A DNA stretch of 64,000 bases, from NCBI GenBank assembly GCA_003194525.1, contig NBIV01000261.1, forward strand, positions 1 through 64,000, written 5' to 3'. Below the pieces are notes generated by a model. The model saw only the letters and a program-made list of their open reading frames with translations, was not told where the DNA came from and did no database searches. Of the stretch, positions 48,271 through 58,831 are shown one piece after another; within the stretch, counting starts at the first letter, position 1, and the number at the start of each line of letters is the position of its first letter. The position numbers were made by a program, and so were the translations under genes. This stretch comes from Gracilariopsis chorda. Taxonomy: Eukaryota; Rhodophyta; Florideophyceae; Gracilariales; Gracilariaceae.

Positions 48271-49788
48271 ATGAGCGACGTCCTGGAAGATGTCTTCGGC
48301 TCGGACTGGGGCTCCGACCTCGACCTGTGTAACGAAATGGCCGACGCTATCAAGCGCCGCGACCAGCGCAACGCCTCGGACCGCTCGCACCGTCGCCGTC
48401 GCTCCTCCGGAAAGCACTCCCGTTCCCGCCATTCCCCGCCCCCGCAAAGCTCCCAACGCTCTGACAAACCGCGCCCGTCCTCCACCGCTGCCGCCCCTTC
48501 CGACAGCGACCAACAGCCGCAACGCTCCCCGCCGCCTTCCTCGGATGACGACGCCCCGCCCCGCCGTTCACGCCCCTCTCAGCGCCACAAAGACCGCGAA
48601 CTCTCTTCCCGCCCGCGCTCTACGCCCGATGATAACCAACTTGACCCGCACCTCTCTAGTGATGATGACCGTCACATCGAGCGTAAACGACGTTTAGAGC
48701 GGAAGAGACGTCTTGGCAAGCAGGGCTCTGCAAGCTCGAAGCGCGCAAGACGCGATCGACCCCCGTCATCCCAGTCCGATGACCGTGACCACCGTCAACA
48801 CACCTCTCCCCCGCCATCCCGCATTCCGCGAACGCCCAAGCCGGAACTGCACTCTTCGGAGGGAGAGCGCCAACCGCAACGTGAACCCACTCCCGAGCCC
48901 CCGCAACCGAAGGATGCCTTCACGGAGGCTATGGATCACGTCAAGGCTCGTCGTCGCCCGCGTGCCCGGGAGGTCGATGAGAACGCCATTGAAACGCAGT
49001 GCATTGACTTTTTGGAGAGAATGATGAAGGCAAGAGATGATGACATTACGGCTTATAAGAATGGTCGTCCGGCACTCAATAAGCTCAAGATGGTGCGTGA
49101 TGTCGAACTCATGATTATGAAAACGAGCCATCGACTTTTGCTTTTGGATAATATGTTGTTGTCGGTCGTTAAGGCGTGGTTGGATCCTATGCCGGATGGA
49201 ACGCTTCCCAATTTGCAGATTCGACAGACGCTTCTTCAAATCCTCTCGGATATGCCCGTCGATAATGAGTGGATTGAGCGTCTTGAGAGTTCGCAGGGGC
49301 TTGGAAAGGTCATTCATTTCTTGGCTACCAAGGATACCCATCCGCCCAATCGACGCGTGGCGGAGAAGCTCATGATGAAGTGGTCGCGGTTGGTGTACCA
49401 GAATAACGCCAACTTTCATGACTTGCTTGAGGAATATGCCCGTCCGGATAACGGCAATCGTATTCCGAAGGAGGGCGTCGCCGCGGAGCGTAGACACGCC
49501 ATGAACCAGCTTAGAACGTTCAAGTCCACGCGCCAGAAACTGGAATCTGTCAAGCCTATTGATGGAAGGCAACGTGAACAGGTTCTCGCTGCTGTGCCGC
49601 GCCCCGCCCCTATGTTGTATACTACGCTTGCGGAAAGTGATGTTGTCAATCATCGCTCGATGCGCGGAGGGAAGAGTTCGAAAAGCAGTACTCGCAAGGT
49701 GAGTAAGACCATTTCTGAGCTTCGACGGTTTAATAAGCGCGGCTCTGCGCGTGCTTCGCGACCCTCGATTAATGGAAGGGATCGATGA
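48271..49788 (+). CDS. IWS1: Transcription elongation factor IWS1/SPN1
   Basis: IWS1/SPN1 is a nuclear protein that joins Spt6 and RNA polymerase II during elongation. The 505-aa product has a long charged, Ser/Arg/Pro-rich N-terminal half, as the family usually does. The folded TFIIS N-domain-like core is at about 270-420: ALNKLKMVRDVELMIMK, LLDNMLLSVVKAWLDPMPDGTLPNLQIRQTLLQIL, GLGKVIHFLATKD, and AEKLMMKWSRLVY. These match the conserved core of human IWS1 in order. The C-terminus is basic. The ATG at 48,271 is the first after the third tandem copy, though an open frame enters from within that copy (ATG 48,142). Confidence 0.92.
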   Translation: MSDVLEDVFGSDWGSDLDLCNEMADAIKRRDQRNASDRSHRRRRSSGKHSRSRHSPPPQSSQRSDKPRPSSTAAAPSDSDQQPQRSPPPSSDDDAPPRRSRPSQRHKDRELSSRPRSTPDDNQLDPHLSSDDDRHIERKRRLERKRRLGKQGSASSKRARRDRPPSSQSDDRDHRQHTSPPPSRIPRTPKPELHSSEGERQPQREPTPEPPQPKDAFTEAMDHVKARRRPRAREVDENAIETQCIDFLERMMKARDDDITAYKNGRPALNKLKMVRDVELMIMKTSHRLLLLDNMLLSVVKAWLDPMPDGTLPNLQIRQTLLQILSDMPVDNEWIERLESSQGLGKVIHFLATKDTHPPNRRVAEKLMMKWSRLVYQNNANFHDLLEEYARPDNGNRIPKEGVAAERRHAMNQLRTFKSTRQKLESVKPIDGRQREQVLAAVPRPAPMLYTTLAESDVVNHRSMRGGKSSKSSTRKVSKTISELRRFNKRGSARASRPSINGRDR

Positions 49789-51544
49789 TGATGTCGCTTT
49801 TGTTTTATACTATGCTTTAGTTTTTTGTCTTGTGTGGACAGCGAATGGGGAGGAGGCAGGGTTAGCAATCTTCAAGGCGCTGTCTGGTCTATGCCATTGG
49901 TTTCTTTTTTTCTTTTGACGTAGTGGTGCTCTTGTTTTTACTTTTCTTGGTTTGTGGCGACATGTTTTTGCGGGTGACGTAAACATGGTGGGGTTTTTTG
50001 AAAGACTTTAGCTTGTTTGAGATGGAGTAGCTCCACGGGAGCGCATCACATTAGATCCAGCTCTTCAAGTGTAGATCTCCTCCCCTGTCGCTACCAACTG
50101 ACTCGCATCGCAAGAATGCCTACTCGTGTAATTTCTCAAGTGCGCAGAGAGTACCAAGAAAACAGAAATCGCGCGACTTCGCATGTGTTCTGTCTTGAAC
50201 AGCTAGTATCTGGTACCGCGTCCATAGAATTGCGCTCCTTAGAGCTGTTCAAACCATCACGTTGCGCACTGACGCAGTGCCGTTTCTTCATCACCACCAA
50301 TTCCACGGACAGGAAAGGCTGGCCCGTTGAGGAAAGGAACCGGTACGGCATGCGTATGGGTCGCGACATAACGAGAGTTGTTGTTGCTGCACAGCATCGT
50401 TATAAAAACCACGCGACCGATCGCGCGTGTACCTCGGTGCGCCTTGCCGGCCGCAACGGTCAACGTGATACGACAAAGCCGCGCACCACACCACCCCCGC
50501 AACGACACTCCTCTCCGTACTGAGGAGACGATGGTGCATTTCTCGATCTGGCGCGCCCACTCCGGCTGTTCATAGATGTGAACGACTACTACACCTCTAC
50601 TTGACAAGCCCGTCAATAACAGCACGACGCACACCTCGCAAGCTAATACAGCCGCGCTGTACGGATGCTGCACAGCAGGGCAAAACTGCATATCTACACG
50701 GATGCGAAGAAACCTGCACCATGAGCACTATGGAACGTTTTGGTACCAACGGTCCAAAAGAATCCTTTTTAGTCGCCTAAAAATCCTCTCAGAAATCGGT
50801 TCTGCCCCGTAACCCCACGCTACCTCACTGGACAACCCAACCCCCTCACAAACCTTCCTTCCAAGTACTACGCAATAAACAGCATCCCGTACGAACAAAG
50901 GAAAAAGTACCACTAGTCTTTCTCATGAGTTTCTGTGGCTTTTCAAGCTTCACTTTTTCAGCAAGTAAAAACACCATCTCACCCATCGCTCATGCAATAA
51001 ACGTTAGAGTGTACAGACGGTTCGACACCTGCACGAGCAACAGCTTTAGTGTAGTAGTAGTATATAAAAAGAGAAAGAAAATCGGCTGAGCGTAACGAAG
51101 AAGAGTGTTGTACTTCTTGTTCTTGTAAATGTGTGCACATTTCCACACCGTGACGGCCCAAGTTATGTACAAGGGAAATGACCAGAGTACAAAGTTGTGA
51201 GCAAAAAAAAGGGAAATGAGACTCACAAGTGACACACACTCAGGCACACACATCAACCTTGTTTCGTCGACTTTCGAACGAGCACAATACCTGACATTTA
51301 GACCAAACTCAAGCGCTTTACCACCAAGAGGGACCGTACTAACGAGCGCTTCGACGCCAGTATCCAAACGCGAGAAATTAACGAGAGATTGAGAGAAGGA
51401 AGAGGAGGAGGGTAGAAACATAGAGAGCGGTGGGCGTAGAGAGAAAGGGGGAAGATGAGGAGGCTGAGAAACGCTTAGCATTGATGCACAGGAATAGGCT
51501 GGCTTCGAATGAGAAAAGAAGAGAAAATGGTACGAAACAGACGC
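49789..51544. other. 1.75-kb intergenic region
   Basis: No gene is supported between IWS1 and casein kinase 1, whose stops converge. A 168-codon frame at 50,017-50,523 starts without ATG and has no domain. TATAAAAA sites occur at 50,400 and 51,061. A small RNA gene or short transcript cannot be excluded, but nothing identifies one. Confidence 0.5.
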
Positions 51545-52828
51545 TTAACGCCTACCAATACTAGGCAGGCGCATTCTTGGCCTCGCCTGTCCTGTCGTTT
51601 CCTTTCGAACGTCACCAATGCGCATGGGGTTGGCGCCGTCGGCGCGTCTCGCACCGGACATATCCATCCCTCCGGCGTCAGCGCCCGTGACCGGCGCGCC
51701 TTGAAAGAGGGCTTGGTTTTGTGGCATGGAGGTTCCAGCGTTGAGGCCTGCAGCGTAGCCCGGGTCCTGGTTGGGATGGCGTGTCATTTCAGGGAGTTGA
51801 GCGTGTTGCACAGCCAGATTCGCTTGATATTCTTGGACGCGAGCCTGTTGCATGGGGAACATAGGTCCTGCTTGTACTACCACAGGGCCAGAGGATGAAC
51901 CGCCAGCTTCTTGGTTCCTCATGAGTGTCCAGTCGAAAATGCAGTCGTCGGCAAAGCCCTCTCTAAGGTAGAGGTCACGGAAGAGACCGCGGAGGTAGGC
52001 ATAATCCGGCCTGTCATCAAAGCGGAGCGAGCGACAGTACCTGAGGTAGGTAGCAAACTCCGATGGATAGTTCTTACATAGTTCGTTAATGGAGGTGGAG
52101 ACTTTGCGGTCCGATATCTTCTGGTACTTCTGCTTCTTGGTGGCGGCGCGCAATCCCTGCCATGGCAGGGAGCCACGGTTGAAGTACATGAGCACAAAGC
52201 CGAGCGACTCGAGGTCGTCCCGGCGACACTGCTCGATTCCGAGATGTGTGTTGATAGAGGCGTAGCGCGCGGTTCCGGTGAGGTTCTTGTTCTCTCTGTA
52301 GGGGATGTGGACGTGTGTCTTGTGGTCACGGTACTTTTTGGCGAGACCAAAGTCGATGATGTACACGATGTTGGCCTCCTTGCCGAGACCCATCAAAAAG
52401 TTGTCGGGCTTGATGTCGCGGTGCAGAAAGGATCTCGAGTGGACGTACTCGATCCTCTGAATCATCTGGTCGGCGAGCATGAGGACGGTCTTGAGGGAGA
52501 AGCGACGGTGGCAAAAGTTGAAGAGGTCCTCCAGCGAGGGGCCGAGCAGATCGATGGTCATGATGTTGTATTCGCCTTCGCAGCCGTACCAGCGGACGCG
52601 GGGGATTCCGACGACGGCCTGGCCGTTTGGGGAGATGTTGAGGTAGCGGTAGATCTTACTTTCGTAGATGAGTTGGGGATGCTTTGTCTTGGTGTTTTCG
52701 AGCTTGACGGCGACCTCCTCGTTGGTGTGGATGGTGATGCCGATGTAGATGTCTCCGAAGGAGCCTGCGCCGATGCGGCGGCCGAGGCGCCATTTTCCGC
52801 CAACGCGGAGGTCTGTAGCGTACGACAT
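51545..52828 (-). CDS. CK1: Casein kinase 1 (delta/epsilon type)
   Basis: CK1 is a Ser/Thr kinase that phosphorylates primed acidic sites and acts in many pathways, including Wnt, clock and vesicle control. The 427-aa product has the kinase domain at about 10-290: glycine loop GAGSFGDIY, catalytic [37 protein letters not shown], and the CK1-specific GSLPWQGL and KISDRKVST. The Gln/Pro/Gly-rich tail (about 300-427) carries [11 protein letters not shown] and ends basic. I chose ATG 52,828, right before the conserved [12 protein letters not shown]. An ATG 417 bp further upstream is in frame but would add Pro-rich sequence typical of untranslated DNA. Confidence 0.95.
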   Translation of the reverse strand: MSYATDLRVGGKWRLGRRIGAGSFGDIYIGITIHTNEEVAVKLENTKTKHPQLIYESKIYRYLNISPNGQAVVGIPRVRWYGCEGEYNIMTIDLLGPSLEDLFNFCHRRFSLKTVLMLADQMIQRIEYVHSRSFLHRDIKPDNFLMGLGKEANIVYIIDFGLAKKYRDHKTHVHIPYRENKNLTGTARYASINTHLGIEQCRRDDLESLGFVLMYFNRGSLPWQGLRAATKKQKYQKISDRKVSTSINELCKNYPSEFATYLRYCRSLRFDDRPDYAYLRGLFRDLYLREGFADDCIFDWTLMRNQEAGGSSSGPVVVQAGPMFPMQQARVQEYQANLAVQHAQLPEMTRHPNQDPGYAAGLNAGTSMPQNQALFQGAPVTGADAGGMDMSGARRADGANPMRIGDVRKETTGQARPRMRLPSIGRR

Positions 52829-53318
52829 AATGGAAGCGCGAATAGGGGGTGTTGTGGAGGGGTGGAGAGGGGGTGTTTGTGAGAGGTGGAAGTAAACGGG
52901 GAGGGAAGGAAGAAAGGGGAGGGGGGGGGTAGATGACGACGCGTGGAAGGAGGGGGGGGAAGGGGGTGGGGTAGCAGTGTGTTGGTATGGGGGGGGATGT
53001 GCTTGTGGAGGGGTGGAGTCGGGCGGGAAGGAGGAAGTTGCAGTTCGATGTGGTGGTGGGAACGGAGGGGCGCGGGCGCAAAGCACGCACGTGAAATCGA
53101 CTGAAACGCGCTGCGCTGCGGGCTGGTCGCGCAAATAGTGAACGCATGCACGCGCGACGCGCCCGCCGCAGCTGACAGCCGTCTGGCGCTTACAGACGGT
53201 TGCGCCGATGCGCCACTTGTCCAGCGCGCATTGGGCGGCGCCCATTTATTGGCCGGCTTTCGTTTCGGACGGCGGGCGATGCGCGGCGAGACGCTGAGCT
53301 TTCGCTTCGCGTGCGGCA
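52829..53318. promoter_or_regulatory. Divergent promoter region of CK1 and malonyl-CoA-synthetase-like gene
   Basis: The two start codons face away across 490 bp. The CK1-side half is strongly G-rich on the plus strand, with G runs near 52,921 and 52,955, i.e. a C/T-rich leader for CK1. The same C/T-rich leader type precedes several genes here. No TATA box is seen. Confidence 0.5.
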
Positions 53319-54809
53319 ATGCGGATGCGCGCGCACTCCTTCTTCGCGGCGCTACGCGCGCATGTGGCCACGAAGCGCGCCGTCGTCGATGCCTCCGCCC
53401 AGTTCTCCTACTCCTCGCTGCTGCGTCAGGCGCTGGCGCTTCGCGATCGTCTCCCCTCCGGCGCCAATGTAGGCGTCTTCTTGCAGCCCACGGCCGCTCT
53501 GGTGCCGGCGTTGCTCGCCGTATGGGCGAGCGGATCCACTGCTGTGCCGCTGTCCCCGCTCTTTCCGGCTGCCGCGCTTTCCCCCCTGCTGGACGTCATC
53601 GACCCGGCTGCTATCGTCACTTCGCAGGGGCTGCGACACGCTCTTCCGCCGTTTACCAATGCCGTCGAGCTCGTCGAAAATGCACAGCCCTCGGAGCGCG
53701 AAATCGATTACCCCGCTGTCTGTGACGAGCTTGCCCCGCTCATGCCCTCCACCGCGCTCATCTTCTTCACGTCGGGAACAACGGGGCACCCAAAGGGCGT
53801 CGTGTGGACTCAGCACATGCTGATGTACCAGTTGCAGACGCTGTCCAAAGCATGGAAGTGGTCTTCTGCAGATCGCATACTCAATGTGCTTCCGTTGCAT
53901 CACATCCACGGCATGGTCAATGTCGTCCTGTCCGCCATCTTCAACGGCGCCACTCTAGAAATGCACTCTGCTTTTGATGCCCATTCTGTGTGGCGATCCA
54001 TTCTCGGCGAGGGTGAGTTTCAGCCTCCAACAGTTTTCATGGCTGTCCCTGCTGTATACAAGAAGCTCATATTGTACTATAACGCCGCCTCCCCTGCCGA
54101 TCAGAACGCCATGCGACAAGCTGCCGCTTCGCTTCGCCTCTACGTTTGCGGCAGTGCTTCGCTTTCCAAATCCGATTTTGACGCCTGGCAACACATCTCC
54201 GGCCATACTATCCTGGAGCGCTATGGTATGACTGAGACTGGAATGACTCTCAGCAACCTATACGAAGATCGTCACCACGGCTTGCTCGGATGTCCGTTAC
54301 CCGGTGTTCAAGTTCGTGTTGAAGGTGAACACCAAACCGGCCAGTTGCTTGTCAAAGGACCGGGTGTGTTTCAACAATACTACCGCATGCCTGATGTCAC
54401 CGAACGCAGCTTCACTCCTGACGGATGGTTCAAAACTGGTGATGTTGTCAGCATTGATGAACCTACCGGCTATTACAAGCTACTTGGCCGTGAAAGTTCC
54501 GATATTATAAAGACTGGTGGATATAAGGTGTCCGCACTCGAGATTGAAGATGTTATTAGAGATTGTCATGGAGTCGTGGACTGCTGCGTTCTCGGCGTTC
54601 CGGATGACGTTTTGGGACAGCGTATTGCCGCTGCCATTATCGTTGATGATACCAAGGACGTCCTCAACTCTGTTCGACAACGCGTAGAGCAATTTTTGCC
54701 AAAGTATAAAATGCCTCGCCAGTATCATGTTGTCGATGACTTCCCCCGAAATGTTTTGGGCAAAGTGCAGAAACAAATGTTGAGGCTTAGACTTGGCCTT
54801 GCTTCATAA
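53319..54809 (+). CDS. Malonyl-CoA-synthetase-like acyl-activating enzyme (ACSF3/AAE13 type)
   Basis: This AMP-forming enzyme couples an acid to CoA through an adenylate. The 496-aa product shows the P-loop FFTSGTTGHPKGV (149-161), LPLHHIHGMVNVVL, FMAVPAVYKKL, LERYGMTETGM, DGWFKTGDVV, and SSDIIKTGGYKVSALEIE. The catalytic lysine region RNVLGKVQKQ is at the end. LPLHHIHG, FMAVPxxY and the GYKVSALE block are closest to the malonyl-CoA synthetases ACSF3 (mitochondrial, animals) and AAE13 (plants). Substrate is inferred from that likeness. The N-terminus (RMRAHSFFAALRAHVATKR) is basic and acid-free, compatible with import into mitochondria. No intron is needed. Confidence 0.87.
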   Translation: MRMRAHSFFAALRAHVATKRAVVDASAQFSYSSLLRQALALRDRLPSGANVGVFLQPTAALVPALLAVWASGSTAVPLSPLFPAAALSPLLDVIDPAAIVTSQGLRHALPPFTNAVELVENAQPSEREIDYPAVCDELAPLMPSTALIFFTSGTTGHPKGVVWTQHMLMYQLQTLSKAWKWSSADRILNVLPLHHIHGMVNVVLSAIFNGATLEMHSAFDAHSVWRSILGEGEFQPPTVFMAVPAVYKKLILYYNAASPADQNAMRQAAASLRLYVCGSASLSKSDFDAWQHISGHTILERYGMTETGMTLSNLYEDRHHGLLGCPLPGVQVRVEGEHQTGQLLVKGPGVFQQYYRMPDVTERSFTPDGWFKTGDVVSIDEPTGYYKLLGRESSDIIKTGGYKVSALEIEDVIRDCHGVVDCCVLGVPDDVLGQRIAAAIIVDDTKDVLNSVRQRVEQFLPKYKMPRQYHVVDDFPRNVLGKVQKQMLRLRLGLAS

Positions 54810-55282
54810 CGGTCTGCATTGATTTGCTGATTCTGTGACTGCCGTTTGTAAATGCATACCCCTCTGGCGCACCCCTCGTTTGCAGCTCGTCATTTGCAGC
54901 TCCTCCTTCGGTTGCACCACGACGTACAGACCTTGTCAGACTTGTTTTGGCATAAGAGTACGCTGAGTTGATGTGGCTCTCCACGGCGCTCGTCACAGTC
55001 GGCACGTGACACGGACTCAGATACTTTCGAACCCGCAGGTGTGGCTTGCAGCTTTTCGATAACGATAGTTGTGCCACATTGCTTTGTCTCTCAACTGACA
55101 ATACGGACACCAGGCATTTCATTCAATACCTCGACATCGGATGATAATACCTTTGTTATCTTCTGTTCAACAGTGCACTGACCTTGTTCTACCCTTCGGC
55201 TTAGGCTCTACAGTTACGAACTGTTTGCTACCGTGCTATTCGCTGGCTCAACGTTTGCGTTGCCAGTATCAGGTATTCTGTA
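54810..55282. other. Intergenic region, nothing recognised
   Basis: These 473 bp contain the 3' end of the synthetase gene and the promoter of the membrane protein gene. No gene, repeat or RNA is recognised. Confidence 0.5.
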
Positions 55283-56353
55283 ATGGAAAACGCGCTAAGA
55301 GTTGTTCTACTCCTTATCTTCATTGTTCCGGTTTCTTCAGAGGTTCAACCAACACCCAAACCAAGAAAAGCTTTAACTGCGGCGGAACTACGACAAACTG
55401 ATGTAGATGTGCGCAACAGATTAGAGCAGCTACATAAAACTATCGACGCAGTCCAAGAGACTATGAAAAATATGAACGATGGATATGACTACCATGCGAA
55501 ACAAAACGCAGATCGAATGAAACTGCGTTTCGAAAAATTAAGTGCTGTTGTTTCACGACTAACAAAGCAAAATAGCAAGCTGAACGTGGAAAACAGACAG
55601 CTTCGACAAGAAAAGACCACTTTGGTCGATAAGATATCGAAACTGGAAGTGCAGCTCGATAAGCTTGCTGCTCAAGCTTCTAATTCTGGCGTGGGTGTGT
55701 GGATGAAGCAGACAGCAACAGATCTCAGAAAGTTTTTGGAAGAAAACGGACTGGAGCACTTTAAGAGTCCGCGATTCTCACCTATTATCGCTGGGCTCGT
55801 TTCAAATGGGGTAGTTCTGTTACCGCTTGCCATGGCTACATTCTTCTTGTTGCATTACTCAAAGAATTTGACAGTTCTTCGAATTGTCATGGCCTTAAAT
55901 CTCTTTGATCTTGGATTCGCTCTAGCAATTATTGCCAGTAGCGCATTGCTCCTTGGTGACCCATTTGAAGGAATGAGACATATAAGTGAGATCAACTTCG
56001 TTTTCATTCAAATGGTCGTTGGTGGCGTGTTTTGGCTCACAGCTGGTTTCCTAGTTGCTGCAATAATCCAGAACCGAACCAACAGAGCCTGGAAGTTTTC
56101 GACGGTCGAGCTTATGCTTAGGTCAGCTGTTGCGCTTGACTATAGTACTAGAGTGTGGAATCCGGTCATGGAACGGGATGACGTTCCCATTGCTATGCAG
56201 CCAGTTTTCTATCTGACTTACTTGGCGTCTGCAGTTACAAATGTTTATCTCACTTCAAAAGCGGGGTGGCATGTTGTTTATGCCCAGAAAACACAGATCC
56301 GAAAGCAAGAGGAAGAAATGATGGTCTCGTTTGAAACTCACCGCGGAAACTGA
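55283..56353 (+). CDS. Coiled-coil multi-pass membrane protein, unknown function
   Basis: I do not recognise this family. The 356-aa product starts with a signal peptide (VVLLLIFIVPVSS, cut near residue 19-20). A long coiled coil follows at about 40-130 (LEQLHKTIDAVQETMKNM, VVSRLTKQNSKLNVENRQL, ISKLEVQLDKLAAQ). Three strong membrane segments lie at about 170-265 (GLVSNGVVLLPLAMATFFLL, FDLGFALAIIASSALLLG, MVVGGVFWLTAGFLVAAII), and a probable fourth near 305-325. The C-terminus is short and charged. The coiled coil would lie in the lumen or outside the cell, which suggests assembly or tethering. ATG 55,283 sets the signal peptide exactly at the N-terminus and supports this start. Base composition is more AT-rich than that of the neighbours. 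Confidence 0.75.
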   Translation: MENALRVVLLLIFIVPVSSEVQPTPKPRKALTAAELRQTDVDVRNRLEQLHKTIDAVQETMKNMNDGYDYHAKQNADRMKLRFEKLSAVVSRLTKQNSKLNVENRQLRQEKTTLVDKISKLEVQLDKLAAQASNSGVGVWMKQTATDLRKFLEENGLEHFKSPRFSPIIAGLVSNGVVLLPLAMATFFLLHYSKNLTVLRIVMALNLFDLGFALAIIASSALLLGDPFEGMRHISEINFVFIQMVVGGVFWLTAGFLVAAIIQNRTNRAWKFSTVELMLRSAVALDYSTRVWNPVMERDDVPIAMQPVFYLTYLASAVTNVYLTSKAGWHVVYAQKTQIRKQEEEMMVSFETHRGN

Positions 56354-57668
56354 TCAGCAATGTCGTATACTTGTGTTGGTTGAGTGATAGATATACCCTG
56401 CAGATGATAGCTTCGCCCGTGGCTACCCAAGCTGATGTTTTTATTTATTGCCCTTCCAATCACAGGCGCGGTGCAAGGACTGTCTTCGTATGTTATGCAA
56501 TTAATAGACAATACTCTTCATGTCCTTGATTGTTGTTTACGTTGTTGACTAGGTCGCAGTAGCAGTTCAGAAGATCGATATTCTGGGAAAAAGGCAGAAG
56601 GAAGTGGTACGGGATATATCCGCAAATGTACCGTGTATCGACAGAGCGTTCCGGGATGTCCAGTTGTTTGCTTTACTTTACTGTAACAAGCTTAGGTCGT
56701 CGAATTCTCGTTCTGATGTCGAAGTACATTTTCGCACCTCTGAATGAGCTTGTACTTTTTCTTTGCCCTGGGGAGCGTTTCTGAGATTCAAATAGTGTCC
56801 CCTTAAATAAACCTCTCAAGGGTGTGATGGACAATGTGTGGCACACCACACAAATGGTTGTTTAAACACTCTAGTATAAAACTGAAGCACTAAGATTGTG
56901 TTGAGGTTATCCAGCGCCACATGCATTGAAATGCAGAAATACAAACAGACAGGCAGTGGCCAAACAAGTTCCTTGGTTTCCTGCGGAAAGAGAAGTATCT
57001 ATAGACGATACTTCTACCCACAATGCAGCAATTAGGCATTGAGGGCCCATAATAAACAACAACAACAACAAACAGACGCGTCGACCAATTTCTTCATGGT
57101 TTGTATGTCTGCCGATTGCAGCTCAACATATCATTTAGAAATCTCTAAGAAAAGAATGCGAGAAGCCTCGAAACAGGAAACTGGGCACTAAGGGTAGATA
57201 TAAGATGTCTACTTCGTGCATGGATCGTGAAGCTGATGGGATAAAAATGTGTTCTGCCGCACAAATGCAGTCCGAGGGTGAACTGTAGTGGATTGTGGTG
57301 ACAGCTTCACTCTATGATGTCTCCTCGCGGACCCTACGATGGGCTTTCAGGGCCATATGGAAGTGCTGAACCCTTTACCTTCAGCCGGGGCTCAGATTGT
57401 CCCCCCCCCATCTGAACACCCCTACATGTCGTCCAACGCCGAGGGGAAAAAAAACGAACGAGGAGGGTTTCTGAAATACAGGGAAAATGGAGGCAAATAT
57501 TCAGAAATACAAAAAAACAGACGGTGACCACCTGCCAACGCAAGAGGACGATCAAGACAAGGGTCCTTTCAAGCAAGGCCAAAACCTAAGCTGCCAGGGA
57601 GCTTACGAAAGCCCTTCTTTCGCAGAACTGGGGTCGTCAGCCGTTTGACGGCGAACCGAGACTTGTTC
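56354..57668. other. 1.3-kb intergenic region
   Basis: AT-richer DNA between the membrane protein and LSM12. It holds an (AAC)n run near 57,057-57,073, and two stretches sharing CAGAAATACAAA...CAGAC (about 56,932 and 57,502) that may be an old duplication. No gene is supported. Confidence 0.5.
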
Positions 57669-58508
57669 ATGGACGCCCGTCCTCAGCCGGGCATGAAGTT
57701 CGAAGTGGGCAAACCGATCGCCATCCAGCTCAACGATGGCTCTTTCCTGCGCGGCTTCGTCCATGCTGAGGACAAGGGCGCCGCGTTGCTGTGTCTGGAG
57801 CTTATACCGTCCGCTAAAGTAGCGCTTGTTTCCATCGTCAACATCAAATCTGCCTCTCCGCTCACACAGATTGCCGATACGCGAAAGTGGCCCTCAAACT
57901 GTGCGTACTACTTTCTTACCCTCTCTGCTGCTTCCCGCGCGTCGCTTGCTCTACCAAGATGGATGAGCGTGTCGACTCGCACCCTGGATCATCATGCTAA
58001 CTTTTTCCGACTTGCCGTGCCCCTTCTGCGGTTCTTCGTCTGGTACATACGCGCTTACAGTCCATATTGACCTTGCAAAGTTACGAGCAGAGGAGCGCCG
58101 CATCTGCGAAAAGCGCGAAGCAGAGTTCAACAAACTGGGCGTAGGAGTTTCACCCTCAGCTCAGGCCATCTTTGACACTTTGGCGAAAACCATGCCTTGC
58201 AAATGGGATGGGGAGGATATACTAATCCTAGACACTGTGCGGCTGGCGCCCCCGTACAACGCCAAGTGCTTAAGGTAAGCTAACACCAGCCCTACATGTT
58301 CAGCGTGACCTATTCAAATTCGATACGCAGCTCAAAGGGGTGGAAGATACTGACATGGTGCTTGTTTATGTTGTGCGCTCTCTCTACTGGCCATGCATTT
58401 GGGTACCACAGTGGTGATACAGGAGTAGTAGAACGTGTTAAGATGATACTTGAGAACGAAGCGCATTCAATAAGAAATGCGACAGATGCCAACGGGGTAA
58501 AGCCATAA
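57669..58508 (+). CDS. LSM12: LSM12 homolog (two introns)
   Basis: LSM12 is a conserved eukaryotic RNA-linked protein with an Lsm fold and a C-terminal anticodon-binding-like (AD) domain; it partners ataxin-2 in yeast and animals. Exons are 57,669-57,900, 58,061-58,274 and 58,412-58,508, which give 180 aa. Donors are GTGCGT and GTAAGC, acceptors ACAG and CACAG, and the phases fit. The Lsm part covers about 8-75 (VGKPIAIQLNDGSFLRGFVHAEDKGAALLCLE). The AD part covers about 80-160 (IDLAKLRAEERRICEKREAEFNKLGVGVSPSAQAIFDTLAKT, CKWDGEDILILDTVRLAPPYNAKC, then GVVERVKMILE). All blocks align in order with human LSM12. Confidence 0.86.
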
Positions 58509-58831
58509 CTGTTGTACATCCTGCACCGAATCTGCTTAACGTACATCGAACCTGCACTGCTTGATATCTTGACCGTAGTAATCGACAACGTGCAAAAGAA
58601 GAAGCGATGATAAAGAGAGACAAACACAGAGAGAAAACAGACAACAGAGACAGAAACATAGAAAAAAGAGTCGAACTACTATACAAAACTCTACCAAGTC
58701 AATAGACTTGTGGAATGTCTACAGACAGTTCTTGGTGTGAAGACGTAGACCCAAGTTCACGAGAGGTAATGTGGATCCAAGCTGGGAGGTGTGACAGTGA
58801 TCATGGTTGACTACAAGAAAAAACGTGGAGC
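58509..58831. other. Shared 3' region of LSM12 and MYB genes
   Basis: The two genes converge across 323 bp. The stretch includes a purine-rich run at about 58,586-58,670. No gene is seen. Confidence 0.5.

Noticed and set aside
47500-48332. Repeated short coding frames in the tandem units (CRRNRELRQP..., NDLDCYTVTLLDLIF...)
   Set aside because: They arise from the tandem copying of a gene end and 3' flank. No start context or domain supports translation.
50017-50523. 168-codon plus-strand frame after IWS1
   Set aside because: It lacks an ATG at its start and shows no domain or family resemblance.
50990-51060. Possible tRNA (GGTTCGACACC resembling a B box)
   Set aside because: No A box at proper spacing and no cloverleaf on either strand.
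52244-52882. 212-codon frame opposite CK1
   Set aside because: It is the shadow of a strongly conserved kinase gene and has no features of its own.
52829-53245. N-terminal extension of CK1 from an upstream ATG
   Set aside because: The added 139 residues are Pro/Ser/His-rich, like translated leader DNA. CK1 proteins normally start just before the kinase domain, where an ATG exists.
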